Source: Acanthosepion pharaonis (lineage: Eukaryota; Mollusca; Cephalopoda; Sepiida; Sepiidae). Taken from it: a stretch of 64,000 bases of DNA. Every line of letters begins with the position of its first letter. Position 1 is the stretch's first letter. The notes beneath the pieces are model-generated. The model saw only the letters and a program-made list of their open reading frames with translations, was not told where the DNA came from and made no database searches. Of the stretch, positions 37,906 to 51,063 are shown piece after piece. The stretch is taken from NCBI GenBank assembly GCA_903632075.3, contig CAHIKZ030005578.1, positions 582,501 to 646,500 of the forward strand, in the 5' to 3' direction. The position numbers were made by a program, and so were the translations under genes.

Positions 37906-38916
37906 TTCACTAGAATTAATATTACATCCAGCAATCTTTGCATTGTTTCTAGCAGATTTATTCTGTTTCTTAATACTCTGTGGAGCTTTTAGTAAGAATT
38001 TAGCAACAACAATGGCGTCGATTACTTCACTGTTGGAAACAGAATCACCAATGACAACAAAAAATTCTTCAGGAAGCCCTATTTTTAACTGTCCACGGTG
38101 CTATATGAAGGGTTCGAGAGACTTCAGGTAGCATAGACTTCAAGATAGTTTTACTTTTTGACCTAAGATAGTTCTCTCAGCTTCAATCAACAATTCTATT
38201 GAGCCGAGTTGCATGATTTGTCAAAAATAATCAGTGACATTATTTTTTCAAAATAAATCATAAACTTCATATTCTCTCTTCTCTCGAAAGATTAGCTTTT
38301 ATTTATTTTTTTCTGAAACTGTTCATATATCCCATCAAAACTCTATAGGTCTCTTTCCAGATAAGTACAAGAGAAAAACAAAAAAAATGTCTGTTTAAAA
38401 TAAAAACAGAAAAACAAACATCTTCCTTCATACCAGTGTGACGAAATCCTGGAGATACAGTTCATTTCTGATGTTGATGATTAGGTATTGTCTAACATTT
38501 TCTTACTCTTCATATCGTTATCTCCATTCCGGTTAGGATCAACTTTATACATGTCCACACAGTTTGATTGTGGCCAGCGTTGCAACCAATAGCTTATTTT
38601 GATTCGTTGTGGTTGATGAACTCGCGTTCGTTCTTTCGGCGTCTGTCGTTGTTGACAGATTTTAGTTGATTTTTCTGGAAAAAAACATTGGGGAAAGCGC
38701 TATCGGAAATACGAACACGTTAGGTAATTAAAACCTGACATACTCAGCAATCCCCACTATCGGGGGAAAAGCGGGAAATGAATAGGTTAAATATTAACAT
38801 TCTAGGAGTATATAAAAGCTAGGTGGGAAAATAATAGGGGTTTTATTAGCAACATACGCAAGGTCATATATGTAAGCAGAAAATAAATGAAAGAGTTCTA
38901 ATAATGGACCAAGACT
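37906..38916. other. Unassigned DNA
   Basis: Nothing recognised. Confidence 0.5.
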
Positions 38917-39760
38917 AGAAGAAATGTGTTCCTGGATACAGTCAACTGTCCTATGGAATTCTTCTAGTTAAGTTGAAAGGGAAGACATATAATGTTTCTA
39001 TTATAATTGTATAAGCATCGACAGCGCAAAACACGTAAGAAGACACTTTTAGGAATTACAGCACACTGGACAACACTAAGCCTCAATGCAATCCCAGGAA
39101 ATTGTCACTATCATGGGAGGTTTGAATGGCAAAGTAGAAATGGAACGAAACGGTGAAATTGTTGAATGAGCTAAACTACAAAGAAATATATGCCGGTAGC
39201 GTTAAAAGCAAATACAAATAAATTGAATGAGACTAGAAATTCAAAGTGGAACACATTAAGAGAAGCTTTAGTGACATCAACAAATGATACTATCCCAATT
39301 AAAACAAGACAAGAAAAAAGGAGTGGATGACAGATGTAATTCTTGACATGACGAGGAGACAGAAAACAATAGGACGAGATACAGAACATTAAACACAGAA
39401 ATTAGAAACAAATGCAGGCAATGAAAGGTGTGCAGAAATAGAAACAATGAATATTATAAATACGGCAGCCATACCTAAAAGAATAAAAGAAATAACAGAA
39501 CAAAAGACGTAGTCATCGACAGGATGCATAAGAATAAAAAGAGAGCACGAAGAATAGAAATTGGTAAGACACAAATATGTGGAAGGACCTGAAATATTAA
39601 TGTCTGATGTAAGATCGGCACTGGTCAAGATGAACAGGAACAAAACAACGGGAACAGATTGGGTCGTAATAGAGATGCTAACAGTTTTAGACGATTTCGA
39701 CATAGACAATATTACGGAAATGATAACTGAAATATACAACAGTGGGGTTGGATATTCTTC
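38917..39760 (+). pseudogene. LINE endonuclease-RT relic
   Basis: Plus-strand pieces in order: LVKLKGKTYNVSIII (endonuclease), MGGLNGKVEMERNGEIV (cf. MGDFNAKVG..), KKEWMTDVILDMTRRQ, STGCIRIK, then GPEILMSDVRSALVKMNRNKTTGTDWVVIEML (cf. the RT N-terminal KMKNGKATGPDGI..E). Many stops; it ends before the catalytic RT motifs. Confidence 0.85.
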
Positions 39761-40538
39761 CTTACAAGTTATATTTCTATGTGGGTTCCTCTTTTAACCG
39801 CTGTATTCAACAATTGGTTTGACCAAAGAAGCATACCACATTTATGTGAAAAAGTATCACTTCACCTTTCTGTAGCCTGAGGTGAACTGAGTCCATCTTA
39901 AATTGCTGCTTGTAGATACAATGAACGTGGAGAATATGTGAAGAAAACTTTTGTGAAGAGGCTTTCCTTTATAACATTTCCTTTTTAGAAGCAAGAAAGA
40001 TTAACCAAATAATATTTCCATAAATGAATATAGTGAACTTGATGTTCATAAATTACTCGGCTAGAATTTCTAGAAGTTGGGAGGCTGTAAATTATCTTTT
40101 ATCCGCCCTTATTTCAGTTAGAATCAGAATTAGCAGAACAAATTTTCAGGTGGATGTTTTTTTTTTTTTTTTTTTTTACATCACCTGTTTTTGGGTTTTT
40201 TCGCTAAAACTTCACCTTAATTTGTAGAGGTTGACCTATTTGTTTCCGGCCAAAGGTTTGGGTGTAAAAAAGGTATAGAATATAGATCCTCCCAACAACA
40301 GAAAAACAGTTGGCAGTCTGCCGCTAGATTGTCAGAAAAGTACGTAGCCCATATAAAACATCTTTCTCTCTCTCTCTCTTTTGAAGTATAATTTTAATTA
40401 CGTGGATTTTAAAAACATCCTTAGCATAATAAATGCATGTTCAATTCATACTTAACTTGCATTGATCTCATGCCTGACTACAATGTAAAAGTTTACATAT
40501 ATGCAAGAAAGAAAAAACAAACTCAATCAAGTAAACCC

Positions 40539-40626
<88 letters not shown>

Positions 40627-40679
40627 AAATTTAGGAATGAAATGAAAGCTTTTTTGTTTTTTTTTTTTGCAGTAAGGTT
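39761..40679. other. Unassigned DNA with compound array
   Basis: (TA)n-(GATA)n-(GA)n at 40541-40626, poly(T) at 40159-40178. No gene. Confidence 0.6.
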
Positions 40680-41140
40680 CACCCTGTACAAGGTCCAGGA
40701 GCCACTCGAGGTAGAGGGCTATGTTAAGGAGTAGTTTATACAGATAAGAGGAGAAGATAATGGTTAACTCTAGACTTGAACTGGTTAAGATCGTTGTGAT
40801 CGAGGAAATATCTTCTTGGGAGTCTGTTCCACGGGGCAGTGGTTTGCGGGAAGAAGGATGAAGGAACTTCTCGATGGGATGCGTAGGGAATATGTGTGGT
40901 TTGCAACAATGTAAGTGGTATGGCGGGTCCTAGCCGTGAAGGTTAGACCCTTGTGAAACGAAGAAATGTAGTTCGTCCGTGCACTTTCCATGAAAGTAAC
41001 GATAAAGTAGTGAGACACTCACCACATCCCGTCTGTGAGAGAGAGGTTAGAGGGTGGAAAATAATTCTTCTTCAACAAGGACTCCGGGACGCTTTTGAAC
41101 TCTTTCAAGCCTGGAAAGTGAGGACTGAATAGTTCCCGCC
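40680..41140 (-). pseudogene. Non-LTR RT C-terminal relic (family 2, second copy)
   Basis: The minus strand reads LGPAIPLTLLQTTHIPYASHREVPSSFFPQTTAPWNRLPRRYFLDHNDLNQFKSRVNHYL, the same C-terminal tail as 30740-31500 (RS.FPRT..LWN.LP...F....FK..V..Y). Mostly one frame but with stops upstream. Confidence 0.8.
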
Positions 41141-43255
41141 TAAGAAGTAAAATAAAATAATTGACTTATGCAATTTTTTATGTAACAGTTAAATTTTTTT
41201 TACAATAACATGTAATAGGGAACCATTTTTTTCTATCGTTTTCTCGCTTCTCATTTTCTTTTTGCTGTCTACTAGAGGTTTATATGAGACACCAATTCCG
41301 AATTCAATTTGATATTGTTATAAAACGATCCCCCAATTTTTGACTACTTATTCATTCTTCCATGCAATTTCACAGTAAAATGATTTGCAAAAATGTAATG
41401 CTTTTCTTCATCGCAGAAATAGGAAGAGGAATTTTCTATTGATGCTTTAATAAACTCACCTTGGGTTCATATATTTAAAATGGGCATTAAATTTTGTATT
41501 GTAATGAAATTAAGAATTGATCCTCGTGTCTTTCTAAGGGCAAAGTTAGAATGATAATCTCTGAACCAATGCGATCGATTAATTCCAGTTGGTTTGAAAA
41601 TTTACTTCAGTTTTATTTGCAAATATAAAAAAAATCGTAAAAGACGAAAGACAACGCAGAAGAACAAAGCCAGAAGCGTTAGTTGATCAAATGTTGACGC
41701 TGTTTCAAAAATAACGATACTGCAAAGTAAAATAAAAGCAACACCATAGTAAATACTACAAAACAAACTAACACAATTATATCTTTAAATTTAGCAATCC
41801 CAACCTAATTAGGGCTCCTAAATTTCAATTTCTTTCACAAAATGATGTACAACTCAGAATCCGTGAAAATGTCATTAATTTTATATTTTCTCAAAATGTG
41901 GATAAACCGTTTAAAAATAATCAGACAGGTATTATTGTCCATAACAATTGATATATTCGCCATACGGTAGAAGAATCGAAATGTTATTGATTATAAAAAA
42001 AACAAAAAAAAAAACTTTCCTCCTGTTCGAATTGTGCCTCGGTTCGTTTCGCAATTTCGGACATTCGAAAATAATTTTGTTCTCTTATTCTTTCTCAAAT
42101 TCGGCAAACCGATAACATGTTGCACAAAGAACACTTATTGGTACGTGCGTTAATGGGTGATAAGCAAAACCTTCAGTACGGTTTCATTTTAGAGCTGATT
42201 TTTTTAATTATTTTCCTTTTATTTTTTTATTAGACGTCATTGAAGGAAGAATGTGTGTGGTATTGTGCATTCCGTGACGGAATATAACGATTTAAAAACG
42301 GGACCCAGGAGAGGTTCGGTAAATATCTATTTGAGAGAAACATCTGCTCGTGACTTCGAATCATCGATTAGCTAGGATTCCTCCAAATGTTAATACTGAT
42401 CTTAATTATTATGCCTAGAAGAAATCTCTCGGATAATCCACCTCTTTAATTAGAAAGGCTGATTTCGTTGTGCATATAGGGTTTCTTAACAATAGCCATA
42501 TTAATACACTCTGTTCAGCTGGGCAAAGCTCAATATAAGATGTCTTGTTTTTAAAATGTTAGTGAACAAATTCTTTTCTCTCTCTTCCCTGACCTAAAAA
42601 CGGATTTTACTTTGAACAACTCACCACAACGGTGGCTAAATCAGGTTTTGGCTTCTGTTTTACTTGGACCAGATCCATTGTCCAATTTTATCATTCCGCA
42701 AGACCCCAACATTTCTTAAGAAAAGATTTTATTCTATTTTATTTTCATTTTAGTCTATTTTTTATTGTAAAGTCTGTCAGTTTGGATGTCATAATTTACA
42801 TCATAAAGTTCTTATGTCCCTGAAATCCCAGTTTTGGGGGACGGTATTGTTTTAAAATACCAACCAAAAGATTATTATTATTTCTTAATTGCTGACATTT
42901 TTAAACATTTGACTTTTATTTTGTAAAACAATGTCTTTTGATGAAGGAGCGAATTGAAATGTTTTCTAAATTAAGGATTTCGCCAGCACAAAACACGATG
43001 TTGTAAAGCAATGGCTGAATGATGGCCTCCGTGATATCCCAATATTAAACTAATATTCAGTATCAAAGGTTAAATAAAGAACTTATAACATTTGAAACTC
43101 ATGCATCAGTTTATCATTTGGATACAATACTAAAATGATGTCTGGCTTTTTATACCATTTCTGTCCGTCTTAGGCAAGCTTAAATGCTTTTAATTTCAGT
43201 TATTAAGTAGAATGATTAAAACAACATTGTTTCAGCATCCATTGTGTCAGAATTT
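41141..43255. other. Unassigned AT-rich DNA
   Basis: No gene or named element recognised. Confidence 0.5.
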
Positions 43256-43560
43256 TGGTTCTCGTACAATCACTGAAGTTAAGCAACGTCGGTCCTAGTC
43301 ATTGCTTAGGTGGGTGACCACTTGGAAATATCGGGAGCTGAAAGCTTGGATGGGCGGATGGTGTAATGGATAACGGTTCGGAATTGGAACTCTAATTCCA
43401 GTTGAGTCATATTCACTTCCGCGCAAATTATCATCTTCCTCTCTCCAGCAATAGATTAATTAGTAGAATTTGTATCACTAAATCATAATAAAAATTCTTA
43501 AAATATTTTCTAGCTTTAAATAACCAGCAAAAAGTTGACAAGCCGTAAAAAACGAATCAG
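43256..43560 (+). mobile_element. 5S rRNA/tRNA composite SINE, near full length
   Basis: 5S-like head (CACTGAAGTTAAGCAACGTC, TGGGTGACCACTTGGAAATA), tRNA-like middle (GATGGTGTAATGGATAACGG, AATTCCAGTTGAGTC), then the family tail (CTCCAGCAATAGATTAAT, TGTATCACTAAATCATAATA, AAAATATTTTCTAGC). It is the best copy here for defining the family. Confidence 0.85.
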
Positions 43561-43889
43561 GTATACATACACACACACTCTGCTTTTGGGATTAAGGATT
43601 TACGTTATGTCAAACTGCCTTTGTTTCAACTATTTTTCTTTTGACGATTTTTTAAATTATGTCTTTTAACTTATTTAATCTGGTATCATTTCAAATGGCT
43701 TATCACTTTCAGGTGATGCCATAAATCTTAGGCGAATTTTTTCTGTACGGAAATATGATGACTGTCATTAAAATGCGATTTCAGAAAAAATAAATAAAAA
43801 GAGAAAAAGTATGCAATCGTATTACTCTCGTCCCAATGTTGCCCTACTGACATTATTTTGGGGTCATAGTTTTTGCCACCTTTAATTTT

Positions 43890-44240
43890 GAATTCTTACT
43901 CTTTTTCTTTTTGCATTTTCTCTTCTCCAGGCGTCATTTCCTTCTTTCTTTTTATTTTTTCACTTGTCGCATTTCTCAAATTCATTATTGTTTCTTTTCT
44001 ACTCTTCTTTCTCAAATTCCTCATTTGACCTTTTTTTTTCTTTTTCTCTCCATTTTTTTTCTTTTTCTCTCCATTTTTTTCTTTTTCTCTCCATTTTTCT
44101 CTTCAGTCGTTGGTTCTTCTCTGTCTCTTATTTTCTTTCCAGATTTCGTTTCTTTTTCATTCTTTCGTTTGGGCAATTTTTTTTTCACAACTTTATTTAT
44201 TTCTTACTTTTTCCTTTTGTTTTCACCTATAATCTTTTGA
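43890..44240. repeat. Pyrimidine-rich tract with short tandem repeat
   Basis: T/C-rich; CTTTTTCTCTCCATTTTT recurs three times at 44039-44097. The open frames across it are compositional. Confidence 0.75.
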
Positions 44241-44249
44241 TGTTGCTAC

Positions 44250-44836
44250 CAGTTGTATATTTTTGCCCGAACTGTCGGTTAACAGGTGTGGTTGACATTG
44301 ACAAAACTCTACATCGAGCAGATTCACAAGAGATGACATCATGAACGTCACGTCACGTGACATTCAACATCGTACTTAGTGCTTCCCCGCGACCTCCTCC
44401 AGCCATTTATGCTCTTCGTCAAACGCTAGCTTTCCCTCCTCCAAACCTCCGACAAGAACAATTTATCAGTTTCATCTTGGCTTATGTCAGACGTCAAGAA
44501 AAGTTAGTGACCTAGGTTGAATCTCAGGTTAGCGGTTCGAAAAACATCGTATACTACTTAGCAGCGTCATTTGCGGGTTAGGACATCACGTGACATTGAC
44601 GCTGTACAGTGTTGGAAGGTTTTCTTTTTGTTGTTGTTATTGTTTGGTACGGTCCCATGTTATCTTGTATCGTTTAGTCTGACCTTGTCTGCTTTTCATT
44701 CATTGGCTCTCTACACAGTTCCTTTGGCGACTTTTTTTTTTTTTTTTTTTGTCGCTTTTTGTTTTTTTTCCGTGGTGTGTCCCGCACTTCGATTGAAGAA
44801 ACATTTGAAGAGGGAGAAAACTTATTGAGTTCTAAG
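44250..44836 (+). promoter_or_regulatory. Candidate upstream leader exon or promoter of FAM20C (speculative)
   Basis: After a pyrimidine tract, base composition becomes distinctly more balanced and CpG-containing at 44260-44620, with CACGTGAC-type E-box sequences at about 44350 and 44585. A strong donor-like sequence AAG|GTAAGA ends at 44836. This is the only such patch in the 5 kb before the FAM20C acceptor at 49214, so it could be a non-coding first exon or promoter. No TATA box or transcription start can be assigned from sequence alone. Confidence 0.2.
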
Positions 44837-46923
44837 GTAAGAGGCCAATTCTCTAGTGATACAAGGGTATCGTTTCCTGATAATTTCTATTATTTTTATT
44901 TCTGATGTTATTGAATGTTATGCATCTTTTATTTCTTACGTCGTTAAATGCCGAAAAGAAAGTAGCAGGTCAGCAATTAATATATTGTGATATTGAAAAA
45001 AAATATATTAATATTTCAACAATATTATTTTGTTTGACTTTCTCTGCAGTCACGCACTCAACAGTTATCGATTATCTCTATAGAACCATAAACCAATAAT
45101 TTAGACTGGAAATTATTTCTTACATGCGTTGATTTCTTTCTCAAACAACCTATTTTTTCAACAGATTTTTCTAAACAAAGCAAAATTTGTCGGAAGATCA
45201 AAGGTTGATGACAATCGTTTAAAAAGAGCGACTATCAATTTTTACTGTTATTTAATTGTATCTTTTTATGACAATGACAAAATGTAATCGTAATATTATT
45301 ATATATGCTGTATGGTAAATTAAGCCTGGAAGTTGCTGAAATGATTTGAACGATTTAAAGGCTTTTTTGTCTGGTTGGGGTGTCTTCCGATAAACATTGA
45401 GAAACAAATACCAATTTCTTTGCATATGAAAAGAGAGTCTTTACCTTGTCCTTCTTTAATCATTTAACGACATTTAAGCTATCCGTTTCTTTTTCTACTT
45501 ATATAGCCGCTGGATTATATCTGGTAATCTCAAAAATCATTGTAATAAAACTGCATCATTGAAATAAGATGCAACGAGACAAAACTTTTCTCCAAAGTTA
45601 ATAATTATCTTGTTCGAATTTCCAATAGTACCAAATTTTTATTTGGAATTCTTGGAAATTCGAACAAGATGAATCAAATAATCAATTTATCGATTATAAC
45701 GTCCCTTAACAAAAATGCAACTCAAGGGCAGATTGCATGAAAATATATGGCAATCTGGTTCTTTGAAAAAGAAACCAAAATAATAGTAGTTTGCTATACG
45801 TTTCAATTTTCTTTTCAAATCTGGACATCCGCAAACGAACATCTCACTCATTTGAACATTGTAAGTTTTATTTAAAAGCTTAAGTAACGGTGTAACAGAC
45901 TTGATTAGAAACATTTTGATTAAAATGGTCTTCTTGAGACAATACGAATAATCCAGGCCAAACTTTGCGAAAATCCGTCAGTTATAACTATGGATCTGCC
46001 AGGAGAGACAGAATTATGGCTGGTCAGTTGCGCATACGCTATCACAGGTTGCTGTTTCGAAAGTATAAAGACTAAATATTGAATTAAGTCTTAAAAAGAG
46101 CAATGTTATTATTCTATTTTTGTGACAATATATATGTCTTTCTTGTCTTTTCAGCTTTTTAATGTGCATATTGCAATCTGTGAATATCATACATTGTGTT
46201 ATTTATTTTATGGGTTATTTTATTGTCTTTTGCTATAATTAGAATAATTTATATATCTGGATGCTAAAGATTGTATTTGATAATAACAGATGAAGTACAC
46301 AGATATCTAAAGATTACCAGATGCAACATATTTCTAGACATCAGATCCATCCAAATGTTGAATTTAAAACAACAATAATAATTGTGCGTAAAACAATATT
46401 AATTAACGCTTGACAATAAATTTTATGAAATCAAAGCACAATTTCTAAATGACAAAAAAGCGACTCAGCATTGAAAATTTATCGGTAGTGATGCTTAATA
46501 TTAGGATCTTATATTTTAAAATATCTGACTGGGCAAACAAGAAAAAAAGATTATGTATTCTTATGTAAAACCTGTACTTTGCTCTTTCCTTTGATAGACT
46601 TTGCCAATCCAGAATCTGTGATCGAATTAACCAAGCAAATCTTGTTTATAAAGAATGTTTTAAATCGTCCTTGAAAGATAGATGTGTTGGTGAATTGACT
46701 TGTTCATCGATTTTGAGTTGTATTTTACGTTCATCGGAGTCTGTGATGTCTAAGAAAGTAACTGCGCCTATCAATTTGTTATTAATTGAAAAGGAAACTC
46801 ATTTAAGAATCCAGAGAAGCTATTTACAATGAAACATTGCTGTAGTATTTGTTAGACAGCTGCACGAATGGCACACGTCATTCTGATCTATCAGGAATAA
46901 AGAGGAAGACAGAGGGGGTGGGG

Positions 46924-46991
<68 letters not shown>

Positions 46992-48600
46992 GTATGTGTG
47001 TGTGAGCAATTTCGTATATTTGTTTGTGAAATATGATTAATTTTGCCTATTTTGAGATTAATATTTTTTCCTGTAATCTGTTGTCATCTGTCACCTAATG
47101 CTTAATCAAGACGCCGGCCAATGAATCACATCTTATTTTATGTGCCTCGAATAAACCTTTATTGTTCTCCACATTAAAGGACAATTAGGCAAGCCATCAG
47201 AAAACATTTTAAGTAACCGCGCCTATAATGGTTACTCAGTGGTTAAAAAAATCAAGTAGACATCATAAAGCCTTCAGAAGAATGAAAGATTCGAATCGGA
47301 AATTTTACTCGGCTGAGGAACATTTGCCAATTAGATGAAGAAAAGAACAGTTTTTATTCTTTTTTTCTTCGCTTCTGTATTTTCACGATAACTTAATCTT
47401 TTTAATTCTAAACATATAGCTTGCATTCTTTCTTTCTATTCTTCTTCTTTTATCTATCTCTTCCTCTTCACTTTTCTGTTCGATTCTCTTTCTTTCTTTC
47501 CAAGTATTTTTCAAGAGGGAGATCTGCTAATCGGCTTTCCAATAGAGGACATTTTTTTTACTTGCATCTGATGGGAATCGTGAAGATGATTGGCTGCCAT
47601 TATGGTTTATTTCCAAAAGGCATAAACAGAAAATAACACAGAAAACAATCTCAGCCGAAATTTGAACTCGGTTCGCTGATGCTTTCTAACTCCGTGGTCG
47701 TATTTCAAAGTGACCTGTGTGACTTCAACAGAAAGTATTTGTGAATAATAATAATAATAATAATAATAATATTGTTCTCATTTTGAAAATCTTGCTTATT
47801 TACTTGAAACTTTTTAAGTAAAGAAAATTAGACTTCAAAATAAAGAACTTTTATTTTAATGTATTTCTTTTCTGGATTGTCGACAGACAAATAACTGATC
47901 TCGGTATGTGGTTGTGCATATTTATTTATGTTCTTGCTGCATCATAAATATCATTCGTGCTTGTAACTGGGTTACCAGACTGGACAACTTTTGAAAGTCT
48001 CGTCCTACTAAATTTGAAATTTCGTTGCAATGTTCAGAACTGCTTTAAAAACAAACGCTACATTAATCTGGATTAGTAAAGAAAGTCAGTTCCAAATTTA
48101 GAATCATTGGATTTTCAAATCTGTCTCAATTCACAGTCTGATAATCCTGTTTTATAACAGATTATTTTTTTATGATTCATCTAAAAAATGTTGCTTATTT
48201 CAACCTAAATTGTCATTGACTTTTGCTCTTTATTGCTTATAGGTTTAACGTTTAATGCAACTCAAACTTGTCTAATTTCTACTGGGAAAATGACATGGAA
48301 GCTCGAAAAAAATAAACTCCTTAAATATTTTGACCTCTTTACATATGCAAAAGCTTGTAAATATATAAAAGCCTATAAATATATACAGAAGTGCATTTGC
48401 ATGCAAAAGCAAGCTCATAATAGAAATACCTATATGCAAATACATTCATATGTTTAACTATGTTGACTCTAAATTAAACATAATTTAAAAAATACAGACG
48501 AATTATAATTATCAGCGATTATCATAATCGCCTTTAAATTAGTGAAGGTCTTGATTTGGATTACATCAGTGCACACTAATGATTACCTTTCAAGGTTATA
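44837..48600. other. Unassigned DNA upstream of FAM20C
   Basis: Contains a 64-bp hairpin (45607-45670), (TA)n at 46926-46987, a pyrimidine-rich patch near 47420-47510 and (TAA)n at 47748-47771. No exon supported. Confidence 0.5.
45607..45670. repeat. 64-bp hairpin
   Basis: ATCTTGTTCGAATTTCCAA and its exact complement close the hairpin; an inner CCAAAT/ATTTGG stem surrounds a TTTT loop. Confidence 0.9.
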
Positions 48601-48920
48601 TCACACCAGTTCTCGTACGATCACCGAAGTTAAGCAAGTATTGACAATACCTAAATGAGAGTGCTTACTTGTATATGCGGAGGGGGGGTGGATAACAACT
48701 CGGAATTGTTAATCGGAGAGCCGAGTTTTAATTCCAGTTGGGTTCGTTATATTGACTTTGCGAAAAGTATGAATACACGACTTATCTCCCCAGTTATGGG
48801 TTAAATAGTAAAACTTGTATCACTAAATTATTATTATCTCAAAAAAAAAATCTTACAATCTAAAATATTTTATGGATTTAAATAACTTGTAAAGGTTTGA
48901 TAAGCCAATCAATCACTAAA
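48601..48920 (+). mobile_element. 5S rRNA/tRNA composite SINE
   Basis: CGATCACCGAAGTTAAGCAA head, tRNA-like GGATAACAACTCGGAATTG and GAGAGCCGAGTTTTAATTCC, tail CCCAGTTATGGGTTAAATAG and TGTATCACTAAATTATTATT. It lies about 300 bp before the FAM20C acceptor. Confidence 0.85.
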
Positions 48921-49214
48921 TCAATCAATTATTATTTCAAGCCAGAATTCCTATCCAGGTAAATAGCTTTTCGTGAAAGATTGTCATTAGCAATTAACAT
49001 TTACTCAATAACAGCGTACTCGGGTACTTATAAAATTAATAATGATGTAATAAAATATTTATAATGTCATTCTAGACTATATGCAAAGTCTTATTTTATT
49101 TTAGACTCTAAAACATTTTGGTATAAATTCATGACAATGCTTTTTATACATTTATATCCATTTTTTATGCTATTCAAATAAGAATAAAATTAATTCCATT
49201 TTCTTTATGTTTAG

Positions 49215-49357
49215 GAGATCATCAGCTCGGTGTGGTCTTCGACGTGCACGGCCGAGGTGCTCACAATTCGTGGCCGTCAACACGGCCTTCCGAGAAGGAA
49301 GCTGCCACTGGCGTGTAAGGGACAACATCGTAGATTGTAAAGTAGAAGGGGGCGACA
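49215..49357 (+). other. FAM20C: Probable FAM20C 5'UTR in first coding exon
   Basis: The sequence just before the start codon is as GC-rich as the coding exon. It follows a pyrimidine-rich stretch ending in TTTAG at 49214, a plausible 3' splice site. An in-frame TAG at 49343 means the ATG at 49358 is the first available start; a second ATG two codons later (49364) would also work. If the acceptor is real, at least one non-coding exon lies upstream. An alternative is transcription starting within or just upstream of this block. Confidence 0.5.
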
Positions 49358-50037
49358 ATGAAGATGCCTCAACGTCTTCTTACTTTGGCAGCACTCCTCA
49401 CTGTACTCGTCATCCTCCTTCTCAACACCGCGATGGTCAGCAGACTGTTTTCAGTATCAGCTGAATACCGGGAACAAATAAACAAAGCCGCCGACCGAGT
49501 GCACCTTGTTTATAAAGACCCTTACCGGATCGACTATGCCAACACAGCAGCCGGGGCCAATAGGGCTCATCTGCATCTTTTGCGAAAGAACCTCAACAAG
49601 AGTAATGCAACAAGCGGTGCTGGCGGTGGCGGCGGCGGTGGCGGTGGAGGTGGTGGAACTGCAAATGGCGGTGACGGGGATGATGACAACATGAGCGTCG
49701 AGCGGGAAAAGGCGGCGCATGATCAAAACGACACGCCGGAACAGGAAGACGACACAGTTTTCCGGCGGGAACACCACCAACAGCAACAAAGTGGTTATTA
49801 TAATGAACTTCAGCGACGTTTGGACAAGTCCCTTCGTTGGTACAAAAGCAAACGGACGGCGTTATTAAATGCTGATATCCTCAGACACAGCATAAACACG
49901 TCGGATAGCACATTGTATATCAAAGATCTTCAGCATATTGTACAAAAGTATTTCAGGGAAAAACCCAACACAGTGCCAATGAGACGAAGGAATCTACGGT
50001 TGCCCAATCTGAAGACGATTTTCCAGGATTACGGAAT
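49358..50037 (+). CDS. FAM20C: FAM20C coding exon 1
   Basis: Encodes residues 1-226 plus two bases of codon 227. It holds the type II signal anchor (LLTLAALLTVLVILLLN), sequons NKS, NAT, NMS, NDT and NTS, a 12-glycine run (49622-49657), an acidic patch, a Q4 run and a basic segment PMRRRNLRLP (207-216). The donor is GAAT|GTAAGT. Reading through it meets TAA at 50039, so splicing is required. RNLR fits the R-x-L-x pattern of site-1 protease, which is reported to cut the FAM20C propeptide; using it here is an inference. Base composition and GC3 are clearly higher than the flanks. Confidence 0.92.
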
Positions 50038-50338
50038 GTAAGTAAATTATAAATATCTAATCAGTAACTCTTCCAGTAATTGTTATTTTACGATTGAAAA
50101 ACAATTGTAATTCAACGGTAGTAAATGAAACGTAAAACAAACTTTCAACAAGTTATTTGCAACTGCTAAAATTTTAGATATCCACAACCAGTTCAAATAG
50201 TATATATATTTATATATTCTAAAATTTCCTCCCCCCACAAAAGATAATACTAGGAATATTGCCGTTTGTAAAGTTCTTTGAAATTAAAGAGCGTAATATC
50301 TTGCAGAATATGGAGTCATAAATTATTAAACCATTCTG

Positions 50339-50374
<36 letters not shown>

Positions 50375-50632
50375 CGAAAGGCTACTGTTGTGTTACATAC
50401 TGATAGCCTTACCAGCCACTGTGGCATTTTGTACACAGTAAGGCAGGCCTTGCTGTCCACTCACGGAAACACGTGGAAATTGATCCTCAACAACTTGAGC
50501 AAAATGGCTCAACGACATATTCCATCTGTCTAAAAGTTTGCAAACCAACTGCAGGTATTGGAAGACCTATGCGTGTTCATAAAAGTAGAGAACCTCTTTT
50601 TTTTTAACAATTGTCGTCCACGACGTGTGAGT

Positions 50633-50702
<70 letters not shown>

Positions 50703-50991
50703 TTCTAAGTACTAATGATGTGCAGACTATTTTCTAATAATAGACAATAACACACACACATTCACATACTGTAGGCACATGTGACCCACAAATGATCTCG
50801 GGTTTCCATAAACAATGCTTTAACTTTAAAATATTTTAAGGATAAATAAATCTAGAATATTTAGTGAACATGCTTGAAAATTGATTTTAAATCGCTTATC
50901 CGTAAAATTAATAAACTGATTGCCGCTATTCTAGTTAAAAGTATAATCAGCTATAACAATAATATATAATTTTCTCTAACTCTCCCCCTCT

Positions 50992-51063
<72 letters not shown>

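Noticed and set aside
39561..39797. Stand-alone 78-codon gene
   Set aside because: It is the RT N-terminal piece of a decayed LINE.
49457..49789. 110-codon minus-strand frame, and alternative plus frames over FAM20C exon 1
   Set aside because: Shadows of the GC-rich coding exon; the FAM20C frame joins the downstream exons, these do not.
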